64,000 nt of DNA from contig NW_026251409.1 in assembly GCF_025118155.1 (NCBI RefSeq), positions 248,501 through 312,500 on the forward strand. Direction: 5' to 3'. Shown piece by piece: positions 33,301 through 46,191 of the stretch. Below the pieces are notes generated by a model. The model did not search any database. It had not been told where the DNA came from and saw only the letters and a list, made by a program, of their open reading frames with translations. Position 1 is the stretch's first letter. Every line of letters starts with the position of its first letter. The stretch is from Cokeromyces recurvatus (Eukaryota; Mucoromycota; Mucoromycetes; Mucorales; Mucoraceae). The position numbers and the translations under genes are program-made.

Positions 33301-35640
33301 TAAGTATATAAAGAAGAAAAGAAAAAAAAACTATAGTAGCTCCTGAGATTTTAGTAGTCGTATTGTTGAAGTTGCTATATTAGAGTGTTACTGGTCACAT
33401 TTACCAAATTTATCAAATCGCTTTTTAAGAAATGTAAAGTCGTACAACTTTATTATAATGAGAAAGATAACTTTTACAACGTAAGAGAGAACGCATAGAA
33501 GAAGCACATCAATATTGAATATTGTTATGTAATAATATTTCATATGATAAAAATGAATAATTGATATTAATATTATAACTAGAATATTCATTATGAATTA
33601 ATATAAATACAATACTTGCTCTTCTAACCACCAGGAATAACAATATTTAATTCTATCTAAAACTAACAGTTTCACAGCTCATCAGGAGATAATAATTGTG
33701 CATAATTCTTTATTACACTAGTCTTAGTCCAGATCATATTTTTATTTAATATAACTTACCTTATAAATAGTATTCTTCATTTTGCTATAGTATTTTTAAT
33801 CTTTACAATATTTGTATTATCAATCCTTTAATAAAGTATATAGATCCTTTACGGATTTGTCTTTTATTTTTTTGTATTATTTCTTTATCTTTTTTCGCTG
33901 CTCAAAATACAGTCTGTCAACTTTCATGATCCGTACTTTCAATTCAAAATTTATTATCTTAGTGCATGTTTGTCATAAATATTTGGAAACAAAGTATGAA
34001 AGCATTAAACTACATTGACATCTCTTGAATGAACATGGCATTGTTTTACCTAAGTTAGGACGTAGCCAATGCTATATGTGTCAAAAAGGATAGTAAAGCA
34101 GCTCATGAACGAATTGTATACTTATTGCGTTTATATTTTTCTGAAAATTTTGACAAGTATAGAGTATATTCACAGTAAATGTATGCTTTTTTTTTTGCTA
34201 GCATCCAGCGATAATTCAATTATACGAATATCATTAAACCTAAAATGCCGTAGCAAAAATAGAGTTGTCATTACCTCACGATGAAAAAAAAAAAAAAAAA
34301 AAAAAAGCAATCATTTTTTTTTACTACAACAATGTGTATTTGAGTCCACAAAATACTTTAAAATTTCCCACAAGGACGTGGTAAATACACTTAAGTCAAT
34401 AGCCACTATTGATACCAGTACTAAAATTAAATCTAATCTTAAATCATTACAGCACTTTCTAGCCATGAACACGTTATTATGCAATGAACTAAATTGATAA
34501 TCGTTAAATAATTTACCAGAGTTTCTTTGGATAGAAAGATTGGTATAAATAGTAAAGTAGCAGAGAAACTCCGGAATGTCATCAACTTCCTATTAACAAA
34601 TTTTATAAATAACTGCTTAAGTATTACGAATATCAAAATAAAGTAATCAGAGCTCATTATACTTTATTTAATTCTATATCAAAAATACCTGGGCAAACAA
34701 TATCAAAGAAAAAAATGGCATCAACTTATTTATACGATCTAGGAATTTTAGGACGTTGTATATATCATTAGCAATATTAACCATGATTTGGGTTGTAAAC
34801 AAATACTATTATTATCCCTTCCTGATCTTATATCTTCTTATATGGAAACCTATTATTCAAAATTAGAACTGTTTTTTTCGACCTTATTGACTTTATTAAT
34901 CTTTTTACAATTCCCTGTTCATTTTTATTTTTAATATAGAAATCACAATGTTACCCAGAATTCAATCTAAAGAAGACGGTCGGTTCTTGTATTAAAAAAA
35001 TAAATATATACAAATATCTGTTCTACAGAAATACCAATAAGTTATGATTAAAGAAACAAACCGTTGAATTTTTTTTTGTTATTTGTTTCTTGCCTCAGAA
35101 GAACAATTTTATAATTGCAAGGTAGTCGAATATCAAGAGTAAGTTGTGATGTTGGTAGTTCCAGAAAATAATATTAGAAATAAACTTTATATTTAAGCTA
35201 TTCTTCCTCTCTTCTCCTTCCCTTTTCTTTCTTATCTTGAATAATATATAATATACCTTCATTCAATAATTAATCCCCTTTTTTTTTTCTTTTCCTTGAA
35301 AATATCTACCAAAAGCAATAAATCTATTATTTTCACCTCCTCCCTTTCCACTAAACTGAATAAAGTTAGTCTATTATTTTACCGACGATGTTTAAGTTTA
35401 GAATAAGTGCCTGTTAGATAGTTTTGTCAACCTGGTGTATTTATATGGTAGATTGTCTATTGCTACATTTGATTAGATCTATTTTAGTATGATAAATCGT
35501 GTAAATTATGCTACTCTACTAATATAATACATATATACCATATATTATATGAATGAAATAGATGTAATTTAATCAATTTTATCATTATTAAAGTATCATA
35601 AATTACGACTGCTTTTGCTGCTGTATAGTCTTTATTTTAT
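33301..35640. other. intergenic, no gene seen
   Basis: A/T-rich with scattered short frames without family resemblance and a 24-nt A-run near 34283-34306. Probably relic or non-coding DNA; must also hold any 5' exon of the arrestin gene. Confidence 0.45.
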
Positions 35641-35644
35641 TTCA

Positions 35645-35960
35645 GATCGATCTGCTACGTTTTATACTTGACTGATGCCCAAACTATCTCAGGTAATCGT
35701 GAATGCTTCACCTTGGACTAAATTATTTTCTAAAAATTCTCAGTAAGATTTAAATCAGGAAAATATATACTTGGATAGCTTTCTAAAGAAAAAAGAATAT
35801 TTCTACTAATATCATTAGTTTAATGAATAGGGCATTGTTTACTACTCAGTAATAGCTTCTTTTTAAATTGATAGATAGTTATCCAAATCATTGAATATTG
35901 TCTTAACGAAATTAGTATAGTGATCAATTAGTGTATCTTTTGAAATAATACCGTTACCAT
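35645..35960 (-). mobile_element. decayed Tc1/mariner-like transposase C-terminal relic
   Basis: Reading the minus strand in broken frames recovers a diagnostic order: TNFVKTIFNDLDNY (35905-35945 region), a CPIH remnant of the DNAPIH motif, then SYPSIYFPDLNLTENF at 35740-35800, a decayed SP[D/E]LNPIE.FW, and KVKHSRLPEIVWASVK. Numerous stops interrupt it. This is the C-terminal catalytic region of a Tc1/mariner transposase. Too broken for subfamily assignment. Confidence 0.65.
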
Positions 35961-36211
35961 TAGCTTATTCTCTTCTTTGAAGGTTTTGATATATGTAAAC
36001 ATATACAAATAACATTTTTTAAGCTAAAAAAATATTTTTAGAAGAATGTTAATAGTATTTCTTATGCTTTATCATCTTTATTTTTATTAGACTCTTCATA
36101 TGGAAGGATTAACCTTTTTTTTTTCCGAAGAATCAGACTGTAGCTAAGAAACTTGTTGCTGTATTATATATTTATAAGCTTTATTAAATTAATAAATATT
36201 TACAATAAAAT

Positions 36212-39200
36212 TTAATCTTTCTTTAACCAAGGGTGCTCTAATATTTGTTGGATTGTATAACGCTTTTCAACATCTCGATTTAACATCTTTTTTATTAGAT
36301 CCAGTGAACCTAAAATCAGCAATAATAAATAAATTTGATCAAACTTACTGTACTTTTATATATATATTTGTTACCTTCAGACAAAACAAATGGAATTCGC
36401 AAATCATGCTCAAGAATTTCATCAACATTATAGAATGGAGTCTCTCTATATATTAACGTATACAATAACGTTCCTAAACTCCAAATATCTTGTGCAGGAC
36501 CTTCATAGGGCATTCCCTTAAGAATTTCAGGAGCACAATAGTCTAGTGTACCTCCAAATGTATCAAACTTACGACCCTTTTTGAAGTAGGCCGCACTACC
36601 AAAATCAATGAGATGCGCACATCCTGTTTCATCTAATAAAATATTTTCATCTTTAATGTCTCTATGAACGATATGAAGCGACTGAATATGGGCTACTGCT
36701 AGTGCTACTTGTCGAAATATGCTGCGAATTTCATTTTCTTCTATTTTTTCATTCAATTCAATATAATCAAATAAATCCATACTGCTCGTTCCATAAAGTT
36801 TCGTTACAACATAATACATATCTTCGTCTTCCATGAATGTCTCTATAAAATGATAACAAACAAACAAACACACACACACACACGCATACATATATATATA
36901 TATATATATACTTAATACAATCCTATTATAGTCTATCCATTATTTCCCTTTCCTACCTAACGCGCAACAATTTACTTGAGGATGCTCTTTTAGCTTTTTT
37001 AAAATATGAATTTCTAAAGGTATTAATCCAAGTTTTCGATCTCGAATCCAAGAATCAACAACAATTCTAGACTTTGCAATAAACTTGATGACCACTTTTG
37101 TCTAATATCATGTAGTATATAAATATACATACGTAAATACATACATACATACATAGTTTATATACCTGTTTAATATCATCCTTACGGTATGCAAGCTTTG
37201 CTGTACCATAAGCTCCTTCACCTAATGTTCCAATAATTATATAATCATCCAATGGATGATGAGGCTTTTTATTTTCAGCTACTTCCAATGACTGGGCATC
37301 ATCTTTCCTTGACTGTTTCTTTTCTTCTTCTTCTTCTTCATTATTCAATCCTTCAGGAAATAATGCTTTATTTCGATCCACTGATCCAAATAAGGAAATA
37401 CCACGAGGTCGAATAGGTGGTCTTACTTTTGGCTTTTCTTGTTTTGATGATATTGATTTTTCATTTTGAGTCGTTCTATTAGGATCATTTGCTGCTGCTG
37501 CTGATGTTGTTGTTGTTGTTGTTGTGGTGGTGGTGGTGGTGGTGGTGGTGGTATGTTGAAGAGAGTGTGAAAGTGTATCGATGGATGTAATATCTGAATC
37601 GGATCTGTTTTGTTTGTTTAACTGAATCTTGTTAGAGGACATTATTGCAGCACGTTTAAATCGTTTAAATGAGTAAATACGATCGTATGTAACCCAAACA
37701 CTGATTAAATCCTCTTCTTCGCTTTCAATCAGTCTCAATTGAAGTTGAATCTCAAATTGGCTTCCATCTCGATGAACTACATAGATTTGGGGTAAAATAG
37801 TTTGTCCGTTATTATTAACAGAGGGCTGTCTTTCTAATGATTTTAATGATTCCTTTAAAGAAGTTCTATTATGAACAGAACTCATATTATGAGACCTATC
37901 AGAAAGAACCCAACGACAGGCATGATTATTTACTGTGCAAGCGTATTGCAATAGATTGCAGCGACGTAATCCAGCTATGATATTTGAAAATTGTGGTATG
38001 ATTTGATTAATGTTGACTTTCTCAACAAGTGATTCTGGAGAATAGCCAAACAAATACTTTGAGGGCACAGGATTAATACTCTGTATTTTCCCAGTATTAT
38101 GATGTACAGTAATAAGTCCAGCAATAGAAGGAAGTGAAACGATTTTGATCATATTGCGTAAAGATGAGCTTGTATTTAACAACATAGTAGGAAAGTAAAT
38201 ACCACTTTCAGATAGACCACCATAAAATTTAAGTTTATCAATATCATCTGATATGTTAGATCCATTCGTAGTTGATGATAATGCTGGTATAAGCTGTGAA
38301 ATAGGTCTTCCAATAATTTGTTCTGCCTCATATCCAAATAATGATTTTGTTGTGCCTATCATTTCAGTTATATTCCCCTAAAAAAAAAAGAAAGAAAAAG
38401 AGTTTAATATGTAATTTATATTTCATATAAACACTTAGTTTACTTTATCATCAAGTTGAACCGTTAATGAAGTTTCATAAATTTCCTCAAAGATCCAAAT
38501 ATAAATACTTTTACCCTCATCGGCTAATTTTTCTTTTAACCAAAGTGATGCAGCTGATGTCTCTCCTGTCATCTTTTTAATTGGAACGACTACACCACAT
38601 ATTAATACAAGTCCTTTCTCTAAACGACTCTCTCTAGTTGTCATGGGTAATTGACTGGCAATTGAGGATAAATGGCGTCTGCGTCTTAAAATATTACTCA
38701 TCTGTTTCTTGAATGGCTCTTCTAGAACAGTGAGAATGGATTTACCTGCATAGGATTTATCAATACCAAAACAGAGACTAGCCATATTGTTAAACAATAG
38801 AACGGTTGCTTCAGCATCTGTTGTTAAAATGGCTTGATTTTGTGGTAGGTAACGAGAAGGAGCATGTAAGGTCCTTGCATACTGTGTATTTTCTATTGCT
38901 AATAACTTGGGACTTTCGTAAATAGGTGATAAATTATTAGAGACACCGATCGTTTGTCGTCTTGAAAAATTAAAATTTCCTTCCTCTTCGTCTGTTTCAT
39001 TAAAGTTGCTGCTTGGAGAATCGATGGGTAATACATTGTCCAATAAAGTAGTCATTTTATTATTGATACTTAATGGTAATGCAGACTGAGGCTCTTTATA
39101 ATTGTCTTTCAAGTCTTTGTTAATCATAATTGGGGATGGACGGTGATGATATGGATGTTGTGCAGCAAAAGAAGTAATAGTATTTAAATTCAACGAGGTC

Positions 39201-39634
39201 TCATTCGCCTCATTTGTGAAGGAAGATAAATTCGTATTATTATTATTATTATTATCATTTTGAAATGTATCAGAAGAAGTCCAGGTATCATTGAGTAGAG
39301 TATTGCTATTACGATGATAGTCTAAAATACCGATATCAGGCTGAGAGAATCTACGTCTACTTTGAATACGTTGCATATAGTCCAATCCTTGATTCAACAT
39401 TTGCCTTTTAATTCTTGCCGCTCTATTTACCTTTGACAATGGGGTAAAACTATAACTATAAAGAGACTCAGCGCAATATTCTGCGATTGAATCACTAGGT
39501 GGTGGGCTATTAAGAGGTAAAGTGGTTGGTAAGCTACTATTACTATCTTCCATCGAAATAACACTATTTTCTCGAAAACGACTAAATCCTCTTGTTGCTA
39601 TTTCGTTATTATTGTTATCATCACTGTCCGACAT
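36212..39634 (-). CDS. PAS-domain serine/threonine kinase (PSK1/PASK-like)
   Basis: Five exons: 39634-38444, 38377-37166, 37101-36957, 36842-36375 and 36309-36212; phases agree (1,037 aa). The N-terminal third is Asn/Ser-rich and disordered. PAS-like segments follow: NNMASLCFGIDKSYAGKSIL, then IGTTKSLFGYEAEQIIGRPIS, then NPVPSKYLFGYSPESLV. A Thr run (about 20, plus Ala) separates them from the kinase domain. The kinase is complete: glycine loop GEGAYGTAKLA, VVIKF Lys, HRDIKDEN catalytic loop, DFGSAA, APE (CAPEIL), DIWSLG, and the tail RYTIQQILEHPWL. PAS kinases sense nutrient or metabolite state and tune glycogen and translation in yeast (Psk1/2). A possible extra coding exon lies upstream (see findings). 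Introns sit where the kinase subdomains join. Confidence 0.88.
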
Positions 39635-40505
39635 TACTGACTGTGGTGTTGAATTATTACTTTTTCTAGAATGAAGAAATGAATAAAGAGAAAGGAAAAG
39701 TGTGTGTCTGTGTGTGTGTGTATGTGACGCTTATTACCTATGATTTATGATGGATTCATTTGATAATTGATCTTGTAAATCTAGCGAATTTTCATCTAGT
39801 AAATGTCATTAATGTTGAATGTCATTTAGCCTCGATGCTTTTGCCTTTTTGCCTTTTTGGTTTTTGTTTTTTTTTTTTACCTTTTTTTTTCAACTCAGTT
39901 AAATTTATAGACATTTGAATACGTTAGTATTTAAAGAAATATGTTTATTGGAAGAAAGAAAGAAAGAAAAAAAGTAGACTGTATAGTAAATGAAAAAGAA
40001 AAAAAGATATAAGGGTTAGTTTACTATAAGAAGAAACAACTGTCACGCTGTGTTTGAAATCAACATGACAAAAAACAAAAACAGAAAAGAACCCTTTTTT
40101 CTTTTTTTTTTTTATTCTTTTTCCTCTTCTCCCTTTTGTTGAGAAAAAAAAAAGAGAATGGGGAAAGTAAAATATATTTGGCTTTATTTTGAAGACATGA
40201 AAGAAAAAGAAAAAGATAGGCTTTTCTTTAACCTTTTTTCATAATACGAAATCATGTTATCAAAGACAAAAATAAAAAAAACAAAAACAAATTGTTGATG
40301 TTATAGCACAGTATTTCTACAAATTTAGACGATGTTAGTATTTTTTTGGACGAATTAAATTAATTTTCAGATAGTTTGTTTACCTTTTTTGGATGAAATT
40401 CAGATACAGATGCAAAAATGGGACAAAAGAGAAATTAAATGGAGACAGAACGTTAAATGAAATTTAGAAAAAAAAATTGTTATTTTTTTTTTTTCGTAAA
40501 GACTT
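39635..40505. other. promoter side of PAS kinase, A/T-rich
   Basis: TG-repeat at about 39699-39725, repeated A- and T-rich runs and a GAAA repeat near 39952-39970. No other gene seen. The right end meets the LINE fragment. Confidence 0.5.
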
Positions 40506-41645
40506 CTACCTGCAGGTATCTTTAAGCTGTCACCGGTGAAGGTGCAGCAACCATATTGGAGGTGGCGCTTTGTCACAAAGGATTTGATCGTTTACTCGCT
40601 ACTCACTTCTACACGCAGATAGTCCGACCACAACTCGAATATGGTCTAGCTATTAGTCTACCCAGTGCAAAGAATATCCAACAACTGGGATCTTGTCAAA
40701 ACACATGCATAAGACGGATATTTGGTGGCTCTCATCGATCATCAGTAAAGGTGATGCTTCATATGGTAAACCAACCATCAATGAAGGTTAGGGTGTCTGT
40801 TCTGCAGGCCCATTTCATTTTCCATGCTATTGATTTACCAGGTGATACCTTGCTCGTTAAATTACTTCCTGAGTTTCAGGCATCCGCTTTCAACACTCAA
40901 TGGTATAAACTCATTCAAACACCATGCTGGAGACTCTGTGCCGCCAATTCCATTCCGTTAGACCAATACTCCTTTTGAAAACATCGTCAAGAATTTCTTG
41001 AAGAGAGTTTTCATTAGCTACGTGACGGGGCACGTTCTGTTTTGCTTTCCACTTGCCGCCCCAATCTAATTATTGATCCGATACTCTGGTTACCCATGAC
41101 ACACAGTGAGCGTAGTCGAACTATTCGATGGCGTCTTGGTTGGTTATCCGGAGGAATACCTAAAGCCTGCCCATTTTATCCTTATGTACACTTTTAGTCG
41201 GTCACATGCCACTGAATGTTTGCACATGCACACTCGTTTATTCTTGCCACGATCAATAGCAGATCCCCTTTTTCCTTTCTTTTAAATCATCTCCCTCAGC
41301 ATAAGTACCGGAATTCTCAGGATGCTTCTGCCTAGTTCTATCGCTGGCCAGTTATGTGTACCCTTCTACCGGAAATGGATTACTTAATGCATGATAAACT
41401 ACCCCCTCCACTTCTTGATCCAGGCAGGAAATTACTCAACTGGTTGTCTCTTTAAACTTGTTAGCAATAATATTCCCCTTTCTTTCTCACCTTCCCTTCT
41501 TCCTTTCCTTTACCTTTTTACCTCTTGTCCCATAAGAGGGTTTTTAGATACTTTTTTTTTCACATAATTTGAACTGACCCGGGCAATCCAATATAACGAA
41601 GATATTATGTGCTCAGGTCGCTTTTTAAATTTTAATTTATAAAAA
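40505..41645 (+). mobile_element. LINE 3'-end fragment, copy 3
   Basis: The longest LINE remnant. A 423-nt frame (40556-40978) encodes a post-RT region, with IVRPQLEYGLAISLPSA typical of LINE ORF2. The following frames are shifted: RWRLGWLSGGIPK (41130-41160), a His/Cys stretch (HATECLHMH, 41208-41232), then RWPVMCTLLPEMDYLMHDK ... LLNWLSL stop at 41454. The 3' part has a ccc...ggg hairpin, T-run, gaactgacccgggcaatcc (41570-41588) and an A/T tail. Several frame breaks make it non-autonomous. Same family as the copies near 21.5 and 22.3 kb. Confidence 0.8.
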
Positions 41646-43652
41646 TAATAAAAAAAAATGTTTACTTGTAATAATCGGCATATTTGTAACTCAGTCATTA
41701 TGCAAAAAAATAAATTTCTTTTATTGGGGAAATATTTACAAACGTTCATTTTATTATATTAAAATGCCATTGATTATGTAATGACCCTTAATCATATACA
41801 CATATAAAATAAGGGAGGAGGGGAGTGAGAGGGAAAAATCCCTTATTTCTCCATAACAATAAAACTCTAATAGTAAACTTTAAATATACATATTAATACT
41901 CACACAAATATATTTTTATTTGTAAGCAGTATAGAAATATCCAAAGTTTATCGATTGCAACATGATTGATTGATATTTTATGCTATTTTTCCTTTCTTAA
42001 ATATTCATATTCTATATTTAGCAAACATGCTGATAATAACTAGTATAGATAAAGATTTTTTTCTTTTAATAACAGTAAACGATCTACATAATTTTCACAT
42101 GTGAAATAATCTATAATATACAAAAGGGAGGTGTGCGTGTATATCTTTATTTAATGCTGTTCTTTTATAAAATGAAATATTTATAGAAGCAGCCTTTTTG
42201 AGCCATGTAAATATTCTGTTTATCACACGTTTCCCACCCCCTCTTTGTTTTTGTTTTTTTTTCGATATAGTTTATATAATGTTGTTTTTCTATTATTACT
42301 TTGTTAGTTAGTTACGAAAAAAAAAAAAAAAAAAAAACTTCTACTATGATTAAAGTGAGATAATATTTTAAAATAGCTGCTACGGGAAATGAAGAATAAT
42401 TGATGTCATCATCCAATGCTAAAAATAAGTACTTTTTCTTTTCCACCCCCTTTTTTTTTTTTCTTTTTAGAATAATAGAGAATATTCATTGATGATTGTG
42501 ATAGTCAAAGATGTTATTAGTGATAATGTTAAAGTTATTATAATTCATTTACATATAACAAGCTTTGCATTTTTGTTTTATTTTTTATAAGAGTTCTTCA
42601 GTTACAACTAAACATTACAGTCATGAAAATTGTTTTCTTTATTAATAAAGGGAATTAAATACAGTTTATAGTGTCAATAGAACAAGCCATGACACAGTAA
42701 AGTTGATTATCATCATGATAATACTAAATATGTTATCTGATATCATCAAGCAAATACCTAGTTATTTTTTAGGAAGCTTATTATCACATGTTCTATTACT
42801 TTTGGATCCTATTTTTAAGAAATTTTAGTTGTAGTATCATTAACTTGAGATAGTTAATAACTAACTAAAAGAAAAAAAAAGAGAGAGAGCGAGTGAATAA
42901 TCATGATTTTTTTTTGAAATATATAAAGAAACGATTTAAATAGTTAGCTACGACTTTTGATAAATCAACCACATAATATAATTCTAGAACACAACGTTTA
43001 TGATTCACTCACTATGAATAGCTTAATCCCTTACGCTACTAGATATATTAGCATATTTGAATGTCTTTGATAGAAAACTATGTTACCCTAGAATATGAAA
43101 CATTCTTACCACAAAGAAAACCTATAGTTTATATAATAGTCCTTCTTCATTCAATTATACTATTATTAAAATTATCATTTTTGAATTCAAATACCTTCTT
43201 CTTCTTCTCCAGGAAAAATAAACTAGCCACTTGATGCTGTATCTAATACTCATGCTGCAGTAAATCATTTTTATGCAGTAGTAATTTTACGCCATATTTT
43301 TTTTTATATACTCTATTTTATTTCTTATAGCCATAAAAATTATGTATGTCATAGAAACAAAAATAGTTTCTTTTTAGTGCCAACGGCATTTGTAATATAT
43401 CTTACATCAATGAGTCTCTATTCATAGAAACTGATTGTAATTGATTCAGAAATCTATGCAACATATCATTAAATAGTTTTTTTTTTTTTTTTTTTTTTAA
43501 GAAAAAAAAATCAGAAACAATTGAAAAAAAAAAAAAGGATAACATTATAATTATAAATATGACAGATGAATATAAATACGATCAAATAATCTCTTATTTT
43601 TTTTTCTTTCTTTTTTTTTCCTTATTTATTCATATTTAGATAATTGAATACA
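41646..43652. other. 2-kb intergenic region
   Basis: No gene seen. Contains A/T runs (a 22-nt T-run near 43478-43499) and poly-purine sequence. The right end is the promoter of the chitin deacetylase gene. Confidence 0.5.
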
Positions 43653-44638
43653 ATGCGTATTAGTACTGCTGTCGTTTTTACATTAGCTTATGCTGTTTCA
43701 TTAGTAGCTGGTCATCCTACTCTAAATGAAAATAATAATGCACAAGTTGATATTTATACTCATTGTAACAGACCTGGTGTCTTTGCTTTAACTTTTGATG
43801 ATGGTCCTTCTAAATACTCTTGGGGATTATCAAAGTCATTAAAAGAACAAGGCATTAAAGCTACTTTCTTCATTAATGGCAAAAACTCTGTGTGAGTAGT
43901 AATATTTATTTATTCTTTTTGTTAAAAAAGGAAGAAAAAAAAATTGATTAATAAATACAATCTGTTTCTAGTGATGTTCTTAAAGACAGTACATTAACTG
44001 ATGAAGGAGAAAAGACTTATTTAGAAGTAATCAAATCCTATTATGATTCAGGTCATGAAATTGCTAGTCATACTTTAAATCATCAAAACTTGGTTGGACT
44101 CTCAGAAGAAGAAATAAAATTACAAATGAATACTCAGTCTGATATTATCTACCAAGCTATTGGCAAAAGGTACATAATAATTTGAGCATATTAAAAGTAA
44201 TTTTATTTAACATATATGCATATAAATATATATATTAGACCCGCACTGATGAGACCTCCTGAAGGTGTTATAGATGACGTTTCTAGTAAAGTTTTGAAAG
44301 AACTTGGCTATAATGATATCATGTGGGATATTGATACAAAAGACTGGGAACATAATGGATTAAATGCTGAACAAGAACGAGTTCGAAAAGTGATGGAGAA
44401 TGATGTCGCAAACACTTCTATGGGACATATTTGTCTCGAGCATGATATTCATGAGGATACTGTTCAACATCTTGTGCCATGGCTTATTACATATGTCAAA
44501 GAAAAGGGTTATGAATTCGTCACTGTATCTAATTGCATTGGTGTTAAACCTTATCATGAAGTTGAATCTTTTGAGGCAAATAACTCAACATTGACGTCTA
44601 CTCCTACAATAACATCACCAATTAATAAGCTTATTTAA
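43653..44638 (+). CDS. secreted chitin deacetylase (CE4 polysaccharide deacetylase)
   Basis: Exons 43653-43891, 43972-44169 and 44239-44638; phases agree (278 aa). The N-terminus MRISTAVVFTLAYAVSLVAG is a signal peptide. CE4 motifs in order: TFDDGP (catalytic base and metal Asp), SHTLNH (the two metal His), RPPEG (compare RPPYG), IDTKDW and LEHDI (His motif 5). Such enzymes deacetylate chitin to chitosan during wall assembly; chitosan is abundant in Mucoromycota walls. The C-terminus is short and Ser/Thr-rich with no clear GPI signal or chitin-binding domain, so the product is probably secreted or wall-associated. The alternative in-frame start (TTG, 9 nt upstream) was rejected in favour of the ATG. 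A broken duplicate follows 740 bp downstream. Confidence 0.93.
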
Positions 44639-45374
44639 TTTTATTCAATATACAATTATCATTTCCTTATAAACATACATATATATAAAATATTAAAAAA
44701 TATTAATCCATTCATTTTGTTGTTTTCATGCTATGTAAATAATAGATAACAAAGTATAATTTATAATACAAAAAAAAAAAATTAGGGGCGAATCTTTGAA
44801 AGTAAAGCTACAAGATTTATTGAATAGAAAGAAAAATAAAAAAAAATCTACTATGGATACATACTCATGTGTAGTATTGTTTCCTATAACAACTAATTAG
44901 TTACTGGAGATGAGTAATCAATGATTTTAATTTAAATCTTCTTCACACGTAAAAGAGCAAGAAATAAAGATTAAATCTTACTATCCTTGATATATTCCTG
45001 AATGAATGTTAATTATTAATATTTTAATCTCCATATATCCCTACAACTTATAATCATGCTATTATATATGTATTAATAGCCTCTACTTTGTTTGAAGCAA
45101 AAAAAAAAAAAGTGATTACGCTAAGTTCTCATTAATCGTATTTGAGTTGGATGCTATTGATGCTTTGTTTTATGAGCAATAGATAAATTTATATAGAAGA
45201 TAAATCATATATTAGCTGACAAGCTACCTCTACACATATATTTACTAAAAATACATTTCATCCCGGTAAGGATTACTCAAATCAAGCAAAATGAATATAA
45301 ATAGTTTTGTCAATAAAAGTAAATATAACCATTACTTCCTCCTCCTCCTCCTCCCCGCCTTTTTTTTAAAAAAA
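44639..45374. other. intergenic between chitin deacetylase and its broken copy
   Basis: A/T-rich, no gene; a CT/C-rich run at about 45339-45356 precedes the pseudogene. Confidence 0.55.
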
Positions 45375-45975
45375 ATGCGACTCATTTCTTCAACATGAAT
45401 TACTTCTATTTTTTTATTGCTTTCTCTTCTACTAGTCCAATTTGTAAATCAGATGATGTGACTATCTATAATCATTGTAATAGACCTGGTGTAGTTGTTT
45501 TGACATTTGATGATGGTCCAGACATATACACTTATCAGGCGGCAAAATACATTTACGAAAAAGGTGCAATTTTTACCTTCTTTACTAATGGAAATATTTT
45601 TGTGTAAGTGTGGTGAATATAAAATCTTTGTTACATATAAACTCTGTAGAGTGAATATAATGCGTCCACCACTAGGTGAAAATAGACGAATATTCAAGTT
45701 CTGTCTTGACAGAATTAGGTTATAAAATAGTTTTAACAGATATCGATACAGAAGATTGGATAGCTGATGGTTTCACTACTCAACAAGAAAATGTTCATAG
45801 CATTGTAGACAATCATATTCCTGGTGTAACTCCTGGCCATATTGTTATTGCACATGATATTTTTGAAAGTACTGTAAATGACTTGATACATTGGTTAGTT
45901 CATTATTTTTCAAGAAAAAGGTTATGAGAATTTGTTACTGTTGCTGATTGCCTTGGTCACCCTGCCTATGTTTAA
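45375..45975 (+). pseudogene. broken tandem copy of chitin deacetylase
   Basis: The first block (45395-45606) matches exon 1 of the neighbour (IYNHCNRPG...LTFDDGP...FFTNGN), and the donor position is kept. The whole of exon 2, with the SHTxNH metal-binding motif, is missing; exon 3-like sequence follows at once (MRPPLG at 45660-45677). After RPPLG the frame changes (DEYSSSVLTELGY is in another frame), and two more frame changes occur near 45910-45935 (QEKGYE, then EFVTVADCLGHPAYV, stop at 45973-45975). An upstream ATG (45375) gives MRLISST then a stop, the likely remains of the signal peptide start. Loss of two metal ligands and several shifts argue against function. Confidence 0.9.
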
Positions 45976-46191
45976 CCATATACATTCTATATATTCAATA
46001 AATTTGTATTAAAGATGTATTACATTCTATATAAATCTCAGCGTAGAATTGTATCTATATGCTGTATAAAATAGAATTTGATCTAAAAACAACGCTGCTT
46101 AAATTTGGACTGTTATGTCAAAAAAAAAAAAAAAGTGTGCCTCTATTTCTTTTTATTTTTTTTTATAGGCTTTATATATGTCAAACATTTT

